The position numbers and the translations under genes were made by a program. From the NCBI GenBank assembly GCA_016648135.1, contig JADDOH010024936.1, positions 57,859-121,858 of the forward strand: DNA of 64,000 nt, read 5' to 3'. The stretch's first letter is position 1; every line of letters starts with the position of its first letter. The notes below the pieces were generated by a model. The model saw only the letters and a program-made list of their open reading frames with translations, was not told the origin of the DNA and did no database searches. Positions 10,780-23,244 of this stretch are shown in pieces. This DNA comes from Agrypnia vestita. Lineage: Eukaryota; Arthropoda; Insecta; Trichoptera; Phryganeidae.

Positions 10780-11685
10780 AAACGGTTTTATTTGATTCAT
10801 CTAATTTATTTAAAATATCAATAAACTATGTTCTATAACTTGTACACTAAATTACCATATATTAGGGTCATCAATGACGTGTTGACGGTCTGTATGTTAA
10901 AAAATAAAAATAAATAAAATTAAAATAAATTCCAAGCTCACAATTAAACATTTTTTCATTCGAATATATATGATATAATTTACGTATATTAAAATTATTG
11001 AATTCATTCCTGTCAGTACAAACATTTTTTAATTACTCAAATATCATTCAAGGGTCATGTACGGACAAACGTTAAATTTTTTTACCGTTTTGATTGAGAA
11101 TAAACAAAAAAATTCTTAACATTTTTCAATTCGAACGTTCAATTTAATAAATTACTTTGCGCGGTGAAAAAGTTTGTAGGCTTTTTTTGTAAATCCGAAT
11201 AATATATATGTGTAAAGCCGAGCACTATGTGTTGAGAGATACATCAGGTTCTATTTCCACAGCCTATGCGGAGAATACAATTTGGAATTTAAGCAGATAA
11301 GTTAAACGATCTAGAGAAAGCTCTCGCTGTCAAAAATAATAGCATTAATTTATTTCTTGTTTTCCGCAACTTCAATCCTTACTCTGTTCACTCTTTGTGA
11401 AGAAAACTCTTCAGTTCAGTGATTCTGGAGCAGATTTCTTTGAGCTACACTGTACTGTCACAAAAGTATGTTTTAATTCGCAATCTTATTCTTTATGAGT
11501 GACTCATTACGTTATTGTGCGCTAATCAAACTGCATCTTTTTACTCCATCTTTTTACACACAATAAAGTATATTACTCTCAAAATTCCGTAAAAAATCAA
11601 TGTAGATTTTCTCATTAGCGACATCTGTGGGGATTTAGGGGAATGAAAATGGCTTTGTACAGGCCGCATGGAAAAGGCGCTTACA
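10780..11685. other. No recognisable feature
   Basis: AT-rich unique-looking sequence. No repeat or coding motif was recognised. Confidence 0.45.
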
Positions 11686-11689
11686 ACTC

Positions 11690-11930
11690 ATATATGAAAG
11701 CTTTCCACGCAATTTGAACATATATACAACTTCCAAAAAAAATGAATAAGCATGGTATATTCTATCATGGGTGGAAATGGCGAATGTTACAATTGTGTAA
11801 AGTGATCACTTAAGCCAACCATAAAAAGACAGGTCATAAGTCCTGTGTACACCCAAATGACTTCTATACCTACTTTCCCATAATTAATACAGTTTCGTCT
11901 CTGTGAGATATCTATAATATACACTAATTC
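11690..11930 (+). mobile_element. Family D repeat, copy 1
   Basis: Shared landmarks are ATATATACAACTT, GGTGGAAATGGCGAA, TGTGTAAAGTGATCACTTAA and TTTCGTCTCTGTGAGA. Homologous copies or fragments lie at 22.1, 23.25, 40.07-40.54 (a palindromic pair), 57.05 and 58.43 kb. No coding capacity. The class is unknown. Confidence 0.6.
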
Positions 11931-11935
11931 TTTTT

Positions 11936-12466
11936 ACTCCCTTTATATTAACTCGTGGCGTCTGCTTGCTTGCCTGCCGGCTTGCCGACAAAAAAAAATT
12001 TGGATCGATTTTTGACCCTTTTCCCGTGATCCAATCGAGCTGAAACTTGACAAGTAGACTCGTGGCGACGATCAAGAAGGTCTATCAAATTTTCGTTAAA
12101 AAAAATTAATAATTATAATATAATTTCGGAGTTTTAGAAATTTTATTGGTTTTTTCAAATTGGAATCATTAGAAAAGTTTGATTAGCAACGGCAGCCCGA
12201 TAACGCCGCGGAATATTTTCTAAATTTGAATTACTCCGTCGGTATACATAATAGGTACTTCACTACGAATGTCGAAAATCTAAATTGACTGACAAATGTT
12301 TTTAGAATTCAATGTTCAAAGCATGAAGTGTCTTATCAAAGCTCAAAACATCTGACATTTTAGAAATATATTAAATTACTGAAGTTTAGTGTTATGTTAT
12401 TTGTTGTTATATTTTACAAAGAAAGGAAGTATAATAAAAACTTGGTTTTTATGGGTTACTTTTTTT
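11936..12466 (+). mobile_element. Family E repeat, copy 2
   Basis: Starts TTTACTCCCTTTATATTAAC and ends GAAAGGAAGT plus AAAACTTGGTTTTTATGGG. The interior shares ATCCAATCGAGCTGAAACTT with the other copies. Confidence 0.65.
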
Positions 12467-12511
12467 AATGTATGCGTTTATCGACTAACCTGCTTCTTTT
12501 CCAAATTCTAA

Positions 12512-13150
12512 AGGTACTGATACACATGCGCATTAGTGGCATGTGAATAAATATGCTTGAGTATTGAGCTTCTTTAGCCATTGCTACTTCGTAGCATGCT
12601 CATTAATTAGCAATGTTCATAATCAACCGCCGGTTGATTTATGAGCATGCTTATTGATTTGCGGGTGGAAGGGGTATCTTTTGAGCATGTGTGAACAGGC
12701 TTGCTTATGAGCATGCTAATGTCATTCGCGGCTAGTATCGATTATCGATGCGATCTTCTCAGTCCGCGACAGATCAAACAAATGTGGCGCGTTGGGGAGA
12801 TGACAAAACATGACTTATTCTAGGAATCACGAATGTCTGTGGAATACTCGGTCATGTAAAAATAAGATAGCAAGAAGTAATGTTTATGAAACTTTATTAA
12901 AAGACATGAATGATTCAAATATTACAGTAAAAATTATAAAAACTAAAAGTATCCGGTCGGGAACTGTTTTGATTTATTGGTTCGCTTCAATTACCTGTTT
13001 CATTTTGCAAAGTTACCATTTTGAACAAGATTGTCTCTATTCTATGACAAGAACATGCTTAAAATAAGCATGATAATAACGAGCAAGTGTGAACAATTGT
13101 TAGAGCATGCTTATGAGCATGCTCAAAAATAAGCATATGTATCAGTACCT
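12512..13150 (+). mobile_element. PIF/Harbinger-type element, non-autonomous, copy 2
   Basis: Ends AGGTACTGATACACATGC and GTATCAGTACCT are inverted, with TAA duplications at 12509-12511 and 13151-13153. About 640 bp. It is colinear with copy 1 (shared GCGATCTTCTCAGTCCGCGA and GAACAGGCTTGCTTATGAGC) but has internal deletions. Its MADF-like frame (about 12780-12960) keeps RNHECLWNTRS, CKNKIARSNVYETLL and TVKIIKTK but is shifted or truncated at its N-terminal end, so it is a pseudogene. Confidence 0.8.
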
Positions 13151-13245
13151 TAATGCTAACTTTTCCAATGTCAAGGTTATCTATGGTGTGCATATTATCG
13201 GAATTCTATTTTATAATAAACTTTGGCTTACGTTTCATTAGGGAA

Positions 13246-13945
13246 TCATCCATTATTCATTTTCGTAGTTTGTGGTCGAACGGTTCGTGTTCGTCCCCGG
13301 GCGCGATCTCCAATTTCCAACAAAACATATATTTCTTTTTCATTAGCCTTTTTCCCTCCACTGCTGGATGTAGGCCTCATCCATTTTCTTCCACACACAG
13401 ATCTGTTTCTCCCCCTTTGCATCCAGGTTCTTCCTGCTTGCTGGATGATGTCGTCAGACCACCTTTTTGGAGGTCTTCCGACTCTTCTATTTTTCGTCCA
13501 GGGCCTCCAATGTAGGATTCTGAGTGCCCATCTAGTATCCTCCTGTCGAGCCATATGTCCACCCCACTGCCATTTTACTTTCGCAATACGGTTTATAATA
13601 TCGGCAACTTTTGTTCGACGTCTTATTTCTTCATTTTTGATTTTATCTCAAAGGCTCACGCCGAGCATCCGCCTTTCCATGGCCCGCTGTGTACATTTTA
13701 ATGTATGTTTTTTTCTGTTAGTGTTGCTGTTTCTAGGCCATATGGTAGGATACATGTATCGAACATTTTTCTTTTCAGGCATACTGGGATATCTTTATTT
13801 TCAAACAAGTGTTTCAATTTACCAAATGCTGCCCAGCACAGACCTATCCTTCTTGGTAGTTCTGCTGTTTGGTTTTCTTTTCCCAGCTTTATCTTATGAC
13901 CTAAGCATATTCGTCGACTGTTTCTATTTTCCAATTGTTTATTAT
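13246..13945 (-). pseudogene. LINE ORF2 C-terminal end (RTE-like), second family
   Basis: On the minus strand the order is ICLGHKIKLGKENQ (the Y/C-LG block) and IGLCWAAFGKLKHLFENKDI, then LKRKMFDTCILPYGLETATL (about 13930-13700). After a frame break come MARQEDTRWALRILHWRP and RVGRPPKRWSDDIIQQAG (about 13560-13400), then WMQRGRNRSV. These blocks are in the right order for the post-RT tail of an RTE-like element. The RT core is absent. It differs from the family at 2.2 kb in the RPPKRWSDD block. Inactive. Confidence 0.8.
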
Positions 13946-13949
13946 GAAT

Positions 13950-14570
13950 TTGTGTTTGGATGTGGTTAAAATTTTTGTTTTTTGTATGTTCATTTCGAAA
14001 ACATATACGACACCACGAAACAAAACAGAATATTTACTAATTATAGAAATAAACAGAAGGTGTATGGAATGATCCTCGAAGGATTCACTGGTCTCCTGCG
14101 AAAACCATGACAATAAATGACTTCTCCGGTGTGCGTGTATGAATGAATTTTGTCTGCTTAGGCTGTCCGTCAGCTCCACAAAACCGCCAGAAATATTGCA
14201 AGAATTTAACTTTCCAACAAACAATTTGTAATCTTTCCGACAAACTTTTGTCGAGAATATTATTTATGTCTATCCAGAATTCAACAATCCGGCAATTCAG
14301 CATTTGTGTTCCAAATAGCACAGCACAGCATTATTATATTATTTCGGAGACGCGTTGAGCGAATCATTATTACAATTGAAAAGTTTCGCTTTTCGCGAAC
14401 GCTGGGAAAGTTCCCTTCCCGAGTGCCGCTTCAAATTTATGAGAAGTCACGTTTCGTCCACTTTCCCTGCTTGCTGCGAATACAGGGTATTTTGTACATT
14501 TTCTGATATCATCTCGGATCTTGTTTGTGATGCTACGCGAGACTCGTATTTGTCTAAACTTGCAAATAAT
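13950..14570. other. No recognisable gene; one mariner-like end
   Basis: Unique-looking sequence of balanced composition. At 14483 an ACAGGGTATTTTGTACA motif resembles a family F or mariner terminus, but no partner end is visible. Confidence 0.35.
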
Positions 14571-14752
14571 TAAAACCAAATTAATTAATCAATTAGAAAG
14601 AGATGTAGAAAAATCTAATTCACGAAAAAATATTAAGCTACTCCTGGGATTCGAACCCAGGTCACCTCCTTTCCGGGGCCGGTGCTCTGACCACTAAGCT
14701 ATCGTAGCCCTCTATGCTTCCGTGAATGTATCGACCTTATGTGTAATTCTCA
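14571..14752 (-). mobile_element. SINE-A copy (minus strand)
   Basis: The minus strand has the tRNA-like head with the B box GGGTTCGAATCCC at about 14640-14655 and the box-A region GCTTAGTGGTCAGAGCACCG. The tail is shorter than in the next copy. Confidence 0.75.
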
Positions 14753-14909
14753 TTTTTATTAATTGATTAATTTTTATTTTTGTCCATAGAGCAATCCACT
14801 TTTTTGATACGGTAGTTCAAATTACTTTGCAATGCTACCGCTAGATGGACGCCAGAATTAACCGAGTAATTCATTTTATTTGGACATTCATTTATACAAC
14901 GGATTTTAT

Positions 14910-15162
14910 ATATATTCAAGAACGCATTCATATTTGTGAAGTTGTAATTTTTCAGGACAAAGTTCTGTGAATTTTTTTAAAACCAAATTAATTAATCAAT
15001 TAGAAAGACATACAGAAAAATGTAATTCTCGAAAAAATATTAAGCTACTCCTGGGATTCGAACCCAGGTCACCTCCTTTCCGGGGCCGGTGCTCTGACCA
15101 CTAAGCTATAGTAGCCCTCTATGTTTCCGTGTATATCGACCTTGTTTGTAATTCTCATATAA
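14910..15162 (-). mobile_element. SINE-A copy (minus strand), full tail
   Basis: Carries the complete shared unit, from TATATTCAAGAACGCATTCA at the tail end to the tRNA-like head, plus the same 5' flank (ATCGACCTT...TAATTCTCAT) as the copy 340 bp upstream. The shared flank means the family extends beyond the tRNA head or the two copies arose by local duplication. Confidence 0.75.
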
Positions 15163-15466
15163 TTTATTAAACACATGACTTATTTCATGCAAATATTTTG
15201 TGATCCTCAAATCTTTAGGCTCTCGTACGAGTATATCGTGAAAATATAATTCGCCAACTGTCCGTACCCGGCGTTGCAGATTTACTTAAAAAGAAGTTTG
15301 TGTTGGGGGAAGGTGCCATTGTTACACAAATCCTCTAAATCATAACAATACTTCCATTTAGTCCAGGCAGGAGGTGAATGGGATGTCTGGGAGAGTGATG
15401 GGAAATTACTATTTTGCATCAGGGTTGGAAAATCCAACTTAGGAATGCTTGGTTAATTTTTTGTTT

Positions 15467-15494
15467 AACCTAACCTAACCTAACCTAACCTAAG
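15467..15494 (-). repeat. Interstitial telomere-like (TTAGG)n array
   Basis: About five units of CCTAA (TTAGG on the minus strand), the canonical insect telomere repeat. It lies about 210 bp from a GTACCCGGCGTTGCA motif that also accompanies the second array at 29.95 kb. Confidence 0.8.
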
Positions 15495-15499
15495 CGAAT

Positions 15500-15950
15500 A
15501 ATCAAGACTCTATGAGATAAAAATTCATTCAGATCATTCACCTACATGTTTCCACAACATTTCTCAAATGTCAAGAAACTTTAATTAATAAAAAATACTA
15601 ATTACAAGGAAAAATAACACAATTATTGCAAAAAAATATATATATATTCGATTTTTGTGTCAAGAAAGACGTGGAAAAAAAATAACATGAAACATTTTGA
15701 GCACTAAGGTTCAGTGGTAGCCCTTTTAAAAGCAGAAAAAAGCATTTAATAATAATAAATAATAATCAACTACGGAATAAGAAAAAAATATTTAAATATA
15801 TTCTTTTCAATTTATAATTTATTACGTAGGGTGGGGCAAATGAGAATTTCGGGGGGAGGGGGAAAGATATAATTTAAAATTTAAAATTAAAAGTATTACA
15901 TTCAATTTAGATTACATTTCTATCTGGGTTAATTTAGTGTTCCAGTAATA
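15500..15950. other. No recognisable feature
   Basis: Very AT-rich low-complexity sequence with a short GGGGGAGGGGG run near 15852. No gene or repeat call. Confidence 0.4.
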
Positions 15951-15955
15951 TAAAT

Positions 15956-16345
15956 AACTAGCACGTAACCCGTCAAAAATGACGGTACTTATATATTCTG
16001 ATTCCTAAAGAATAAGTATTTACTTATTTATAACAATAGTAATAACGACTTTTATCAAAATATTTGTACATTTTATTTTATTTTTCCCTGCCGGCAGTTA
16101 ATGGTACTATTTTAAACCCTGGCGATTACGCTAGGCGGAATATTAAATGGGCGTATTTGCTAAGATCTATGTGTACTGTATCTTTGATCGGCCACGTAGG
16201 CTCGTCAGTAGCAATATCGCTAAGTTGTAGCCGGTTCGGATTTGCTAGCCTGGGGTTCAAGCTCCATCTCCGGCCGTTTAACTTCATGGACGTTACACGA
16301 AGTTACGGACAGACAAACAGTCAGACAGACTGAAGGACGGACAGA
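15956..16345 (+). mobile_element. Family K repeat (CTAGC...GACAGACA)
   Basis: Starts CTAGCACGTAACCCGTCAAA and ends in a GACAGACA-rich tail (16307-16355). Related sequences lie at 29.92-30.33 kb (complete, with a target duplication), 37.45 kb (AACCCGTCAAAAATGACG) and 48.57 kb (ACTAGCTGTGCCCGCGCGG). The class is unknown. Confidence 0.5.
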
Positions 16346-16349
16346 TGGA

Positions 16350-17110
16350 CAGACAAGCACAAGTGAAATCATTACGTTTGATATGTTTTGGCTCAAAATA
16401 TTATTTCTTAATGTAACGAACCCATTTTCAGTCGGTAAAATATATATAGTTGTGTGGCTATTTTAACAGATGTTCTTAAATTTATGTCGATTTTCTATTC
16501 ACCTTTCAATGGGGTTACTAGAAACGTTTAATGGGGCTATTGAAAACACGTTATAGAGTGATTCGAAACATGTAATGGAGTGAATGGAAATAGTTAGCAG
16601 TTAAAGAATTGAATACGTAAAAACAATTGAATTAAACATGACATAAATGTATAATATTCATTATTTATGTATATTATATTATTTACTGTTATTAAATAAA
16701 AATATTCGAAGTTTACAGAAAATGTACGAAAATATATATTTTTGAATACTAAATTCTAAAAAACTTAAATAATTTAACTTATAACCCGTTTACTGCGTTT
16801 TATTCTTAAGTCATATATACGTAATATATTATATTTATCTTCTCCCTAGAGATCGTATTATTGTATTAATATACATGTTTAACCAATATGTAAATGTCAA
16901 ATATCACAATCACGCCAAAGAAGTATAACTTCTACCGCGCTTACAGTAATGAGTACACGCTCACCCATTTATTTATTTTTGTATGTTTATAATTTGATAG
17001 AATCTTATTGCACACCTTCGTACACTTAATTATTATATTAATGAATTGTTTTACACAGTAGTATATTAAACTTCATTATAAGATAAGTATATTATGTAAT
17101 ATATTATAAT
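16350..17110. other. No recognisable feature
   Basis: AT-rich unique-looking sequence. I see nothing to call. Confidence 0.45.
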
Positions 17111-17111
17111 G

Positions 17112-17492
17112 ATTTTTACTCCCTTTATATTAACTCGTGGCGTCTGTTTGCTTGCTTGCTTGCCGGCTTGCCGTGAACAAAAACTCGATTTTTGACCCTC
17201 AAATTGGAATCATTAGAAAAGTTTGATTACGGCGGCCCGATAACGTCGCGGAATATTTTCTAAATTTGAATTACTCCGTCGGTATGCAGAATAGGTACTT
17301 CACTACGAATGTCGAAAATCTAAATTGACTGACAAATGTTTTTAGAATTTAAGCTCAAAACATCTGACATTTTAGAAATGTATTAAATTACTGTAAGTTT
17401 AGTGTTATGTTATATGTTTTAATTCGTATTTAATTGTTGTTATATTTTACAAAGAAAGGGAGTATAACAAAAACTTGGTTTTTATGGGTTAC
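17112..17492 (+). mobile_element. Family E repeat, copy 3 (internally deleted)
   Basis: Starts TTTTACTCCCTTTATATTAA and ends AAAGAAAGGGAGT plus AAAACTTGGTTTTTATGGG. The block with ATCCAATCGAGC is deleted compared with copy 2. Confidence 0.65.
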
Positions 17493-17494
17493 TA

Positions 17495-18685
17495 TTTTAA
17501 TTATTTAAATTTGTTAGAATGATTTCATTTTTTGTTTTGTCTGGCAAAACTTATATGTATGGAAAAAATCAAAATTATTGTATTTATTATGTATTCTTGT
17601 TCAAAAATATATTTGTTATATTTAAAAAAATGTTTTAGAATTTGACTAACCTACAAATAGGTATGATGACAGTATTAAAGAATTTAAGAATAGGTGATTT
17701 TAGAGAGGAGAATATTTTGAAAGGATTCTTAAAAAAGGTCCAGTTTTTATATACACATTGAGATTAATAAGATTTTCAATAAAATAAAAGTATAAAATTG
17801 TGCAATCCGCCATTTTAACTGAAACATCACCGTATTTTTTAACCGTTGCCATAGACACAATGCAGTGTTTACTGAGGCTTGACGTCACATAGACGAAATG
17901 ACAGCAGTGGGCGTTTTTGCGCGAATTTAAAAATATGTAGATGAAAATGCAATTATTTGCGTAAAAACTTATTCTATGACTGAAATAATGTTATTTTCGG
18001 CAATAGTAGACATATACCTACAATATAGAATGTTATTTCAAAATCTCTCATCATGCCTATATATATTTATTATACCCAAAAATGATTTTGTTTAAATAAT
18101 TAACAAAAACTATTTAATTTCTGGAACCATCCTGTAGATGCCCATTCAAGTTCTCCAGAGCGAGTGTGATATAAGTGTCATTCTGGATATGAAATTTTAG
18201 AGGAAATTAATTTTGTGCTCTGTTTACCATATTTAAATTTTCGTAGAAATTTCTTCGCAGCAAATGAATTTGTTATTTTTCAATGATAATATTTTATTTA
18301 ATTACCTTTGTTCGTTTCCTTTGTTTAATTTACTTTCGGTGAAACATTTATTTCACTGCGGAAAAGAATTTCCATCTATACTAGCGATCTTTTCGAATCT
18401 ATACTAAAATATGATAAAAGGTAAAGTTTGCAAGTTTGGATGTAGAAGGTAATCTCCAAAACTGCTCATCCAATTTTAAAATTTTTTAAACCTTAATTAG
18501 AATAAATATTCCGGATGGACATCAAATTTTCGAAAGTTCTATATACATACATCTATATACATCTTCGAAATAAAGGAATCTTTTGTATATGTTTGTCATA
18601 TATAAATAACTTCGTTCCTGAGGCTTCTATAATTTTTCCTAATTAATTATTCAATCATCTGGGGACCAAATCAAGTAACTGTATT
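17495..18685. other. No recognisable gene
   Basis: AT-rich sequence. A TATACTAAAATATGATAAA stretch near 18400 resembles a widespread arthropod repeat start, but no end could be found. Confidence 0.35.
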
Positions 18686-18689
18686 CTTA

Positions 18690-19660
18690 GAACACCGCTT
18701 ATTTATTGAAAATATCAACATGTTTCAGGGTCAATTATCTCGCATAATGATACAATGAATACTAACTAACAAATTAAAAATCAATATCGAAATATGGACA
18801 ATAAAAAATATATATCGTAAATGGATAAATAATTAACCACACAAATTAAAATATATTTAAACGATAACTATTTGTTAAAAGGGCCTGTTTGTATATTATA
18901 TTTAATTTGCTATTAACACTTTTACTTATTCCAAAATTTCTAATGTATCCAACTTTAAACCTGTATAATTTTAATGTAAAATTTTAAACTATTATTTATA
19001 TAAAAAGATAATCAAAATATAATTCGCAAATCCGGAATAATTATTGCTACCTACCTCAAGTGTTCTTCAACTCTAACATTAAAATTTTTACACGTTTTTC
19101 CTATATAAAATAAATAGAATTAATTTATAAACACTCGATTTTTTTAAAGAATCATATTTATCTAAGGATAAGGATTTAATATATATATATTTTATTATTA
19201 GCGTGCAAAGCTTGTTGTATAGATTTCAGAATTTTTTTGACTATTGAATTTCAAATTCGATTATTTATAAATACGATTTTTTCCAATGCTTTTCAATATC
19301 AAATATTGGAGGGTAAAGAAAAGATTCAATAAACTTTTTTCTCGTACTTTTTATTCAACATATCTTTTTATTTTGTTTCAAAACTATTATTAATCGCAAT
19401 CCGATTAATAATATTCAATTCAATCTTAAAATTGTCCACGGATAATGGAACATCAATCAATCTACTAATCGTAGAATGAAATACTTATAATTTATGAGAA
19501 TACGGATGATTACAAGAATTGTATTAAAATATTGTAAGAATTCTATTTCTGTATGTAAGAATTCTATTTCTGTATATGTATGTTTACGAAATATATTAAA
19601 ATTAATCTTATTATTAACTAATTTATTTTTATCAATATTTATATTTAACACTGGTAAACA
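18690..19660 (-). pseudogene. Penelope-like element remnant, copy 2
   Basis: On the minus strand, read from 19651 down, NKINFNIFRKHTYTEI matches the RT tail of the PLE at 6.1 kb. At about 19115-19050 FYIGKTCKNFNVRVEEHLR is the GIY-YIG core of the same subfamily, and at about 18880 the end block (AACAGGCCCTTTTAACAAAT) matches 6809-6835. At 18697-18730 a decayed PLE-end motif CTGAAACATGTTGATATTTT follows, the remains of the terminal-repeat GAAAC box. A short tandem duplication (TATTTCTGTATGTAAGAATT) is present near 19540. Many stops; inactive. Confidence 0.7.
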
Positions 19661-19724
19661 TGTTAGTAAGAATTTTTGTTATATTGTGTATATTAATTAT
19701 TCCAGCACGATCGATAGATAATTC

Positions 19725-20060
19725 GTCAAGGAAGCCGGCTGCACGAGCGCATACGGTTTTCCAGGGCGACATAAATCTCTGAATACGTGTTGAACTTCTC
19801 ACAATAAAAAGCGAGCCGGGATCTCGCTAACGTAGTTGAGAAACCTATTTATTTCCCGGGCCGATCCTATCGACGCGTGCCTCCTATAAACGACCTGCTC
19901 TCCTGGGAAGAGCGAAATTCCTGCATATTTTACGGGCCAGTAAAACAATCACTGGAGAACTTTTCGGCACCGTAATAATAATAATTGTGAATTTTATTCC
20001 ATCGAATCCACTGATCTGGCGTGATCTTACTTCACCCTCGGAATGCTAATGGAATATAAT
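19725..20060. other. GC-rich non-repetitive island
   Basis: Unlike its AT-rich flanks and not repeated in the window. It contains CGAGCCGGGATCTCGCTAAC and CCCGGGCCGATCCTATCGAC. Frames are short. It is a candidate conserved non-coding element. Confidence 0.35.
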
Positions 20061-20064
20061 TCGT

Positions 20065-21285
20065 AATAAAAAATAAAATATTCACGTAAAAAATAAAACA
20101 TTTCGCGTAAGTACTAGATATTATAACGCGTATTTACGTTTTGTTCGTACAATTATATAATATATGCTATCGTATTTCAAAATTATATCATTATCTGCCT
20201 CATTATGCCGTCCAGCCGCAAAGCAAACTCGTTCCAATTCCAAAAACTATATTTTTTCGGAACCAAATCGATTAACTTGCGCCGACAAATTGAAATAATT
20301 ACTCCAAATTATTTTCACCTCTGTCAGCTAAAAATAAACTGACTCTTTATCGTTCGAAATGATGTTTATCTCTTTCAAATGTTCCGGAAGTATTCACAAA
20401 GGCAAACAAAGCTTTTTAAAATTCACTTTCACTGGCAATATCATCGTTAGAAATATATTTATATTTAAAAAAAACACGAAAGAAATTTGATTATGCACAG
20501 CCAAAGAGAAAAAATTTCGAGCATTTCAAACAAAAGAATTCATTCGTTAGAAATTAATTTTTTCAAAAGAAAATAGAAAAACACAAATATCATATGTGTT
20601 CCAAACACTTCGACATTCAATTTTTTTAATACGTAAAATTAATATTTGCGAGTACTTACTCGCATAAATAATAAAATATATGTTTATTCAATAAATAACC
20701 CAACACATAATATGAGAACGGTTTCAATTTCGAAGACATTTTCATTATGTACAGCATTTGCCACATTCTTTGTAAAGAGTTGAGTTTTTTAAAAATTAGC
20801 TTAAGAATGAAATATTTTGGAAGAAACAGCTTTCATCTTCAGCACTTGATGGATATTCGGAAAAATATATAATAATCATAATTTTATTTTTTATTGTTAA
20901 ACAATTAGTTTATATTTGAGTGTTTTGAGAAGTGAAACTCTATTGGGGTCTTTTTATTTTTAATATAAATAAAAATAAATAAAATTTTAATAAGTATTTT
21001 TTTATTTATTTCTGTATATCATTATCAAAACAGTGGGTATACTACGTATAATCAATTTCTTTATAAGATTTAAACGCCTTCCCCTACGAATAATTAGATG
21101 TTTTCGATAAAGCTCATGTATATTAAGATTCTTTTTTCCCCTAGGCACTTTATTTACAACCGTTCTATAATTATTTATAACATTATATGGTTTATGGTCC
21201 ACGACCGCAAAGAATACTGAAAAAAAAACAACGAAAAAAAAACATATTGACAAATGACCACGTTACAAAGCCCATCATTTATTTT
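20065..21285. other. No recognisable feature
   Basis: AT-rich single-copy-looking sequence. No motif was recognised on either strand. Confidence 0.45.
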
Positions 21286-21289
21286 TTTT

Positions 21290-21475
21290 TATTTTTTTAT
21301 TTACGCTTTAACAGGCCAAGAGGCCCAATTACAGAAGCGTAACACATCACAAAACAGTAAATCAGCTTGATTAAATCACATAGATTAGTTGTAACCTCAC
21401 CGAAAATCGAACCCGGAACCTTCGGTGTGAGAAGCCAGTGTCAAACCCACTGGACTACGAGAGCCGCCATCATCC
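21290..21475 (-). mobile_element. SINE-B copy 2
   Basis: The minus strand has the head GTAGTCCAGTGGGTTTGAC, then CACTGGCTTCTCACACCGAA, the B box GGGTTCGATTTTC, and a tail with GGGCCTCTTGGCCTGTTAAA that matches the copy at 46.4 kb. It ends in an A/T-rich run (T-run on the plus strand near 21280-21300). Confidence 0.75.
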
Positions 21476-21479
21476 TGTC

Positions 21480-22090
21480 ATGAAAATTCCAATTAAACAA
21501 TATAAATGCCATTTAAAAATATTGCTAGGTACTGTTAATACATACTTCTAATATACTTTTACTCGACAATCATAAATGATGTTAACAACACAACACAACC
21601 TGATTTTCCTCTATTCTAAAAAAAATATTAATCTGCCGAATGAAGAAACTATCTTCGATAAAATGTAATTCTTTGATGAAATGTAATTGCTTTTAAGAAG
21701 CTTTTTATTTTAATTTGCACTGTAAAGCTTCTAGGCCGATCATTATTGCTTAATGACGCTATAAAAATTGACCATTAACATATTATATCCTTGGAACTGC
21801 TTTGCATTAAAATAGAGGTTAGAAGATTTACTAAAGTAGATTTACGAGTATTAAAATCGTTAAAAATAAAGTAACTGTTTTATTATGCTTTAGTATATAT
21901 TATAAAATTTATATTTTCGAATTAATTTTTTAATGAGATCACGCCTTTAGTAGACGAAGAAAAATGATCACTTAAAGTCATTAGTAATCGGCTCAATTGC
22001 TTTATTCAAGAGACACGCATGAATTTACATTATTAGTACCATAAACAAAATATGTAGATAACATGTGTTAAAATAATAGTTAATTTAGAT
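21480..22090. other. No recognisable feature
   Basis: AT-rich sequence without a call. Confidence 0.4.
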
Positions 22091-22092
22091 AA

Positions 22093-22295
22093 TTTATAGA
22101 AGTCTCACAGACACGAAGCGATTTATATGGGAAATGTGGCCCATGGCTGATGACGTGTACGAGCTGGCTTTATGTTTACTATGTTAGGGCGAAATCTTTG
22201 TATACTATGTTATGCGAAGGATCATAGATATCTCTAGCATAGATCATTCGGATATATGAAAGAAACAGATTAAGAACATATATACAACATTAAAA
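22093..22295 (-). mobile_element. Family D fragment
   Basis: Contains TTATAGAAGTCTCACAGACA (reverse complement of the family D end) and a segment (22195-22260, ATATCTCTAGCATAG) also found at 56520-56575, so the family is longer than its most conserved core. Confidence 0.45.
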
Positions 22296-23240
22296 AATGA
22301 TAAATGTATTGATAATGTATATAGTATTTCACATTTATCACTAATTGTAACATTGCGAGTTAATAGAAAATTCAAGAATTTAATGTATTGAAGTATGATG
22401 ATATCAAGAAATTACGGATAGTGCTATAACTGATGACATAAATATGCACCATTTTTATATATTTTAATAAAAAATATGTAAGTTAAGTACCCTGTTTTTT
22501 TTAATTTTTTTAATATACATACAAGTGTACATTTTTATTTATAATATGATTTATTTTTCATAATTCATATTCATCGGGGATGAACCTACATTTTGTTAGG
22601 GCTCAATATTTTTGTATATAATTTGTAATAAATATAATTTATATATTTTATAAATATCTATAATACTGTAATATTTAAAGGAAGCACTGTAATAAATACT
22701 TTAAACATTTCTATAATTTGTACTAAAACATTGAAATAAAATAAATGTAAAAACTTATAAAATGATTTAACATTTTTAAAAACTTCAATGACTTCAGCTC
22801 TGACGTTTCGGAGTATAACTCCCCCAACAACTCAGATTGCATGATTTATTGTCCAATATGGCAGCTTAAACTACCCTTCTCATAAAACCTCTTATAAAAT
22901 GGCGGGCACGACTTTAATGAACCTGCTTCAATTTATGATAAGACGTGTAAAAAAATATTATTAAAAAATAAGTATTAATACTTAACTAAAAATAGTTAAT
23001 CAATACTGTATAATATAATAATGAATATTGCTTATATTTATTTAATAAATTGATTAAAATTTCAATAAAAAAAATTTAACAATATTTTTATATGTATGTT
23101 CTGAGAACATACATATAAAAATTGGATTTTATCCACAGAGAGATAAGTATTAATTAAGATAAATTCTAAAAAAAGAATTATAAGTCTAAAAAAGAAATAA
23201 GAAATTGAAAATAAATTGATAGTGTGCATGTTCTTACGGC
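22296..23240. other. No recognisable feature
   Basis: Very AT-rich. A short palindrome TATGTATGTTCTGAGAACAT lies near 23095. No other call. Confidence 0.4.
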
Positions 23241-23244
23241 AGAA

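Noticed and set aside
13223..13969. Long plus-strand open frame of 248 codons, hydrophobic
   Set aside because: It is antisense to a clear LINE ORF2 fragment on the minus strand; the open frame is a by-product of that coding sequence and its decay.
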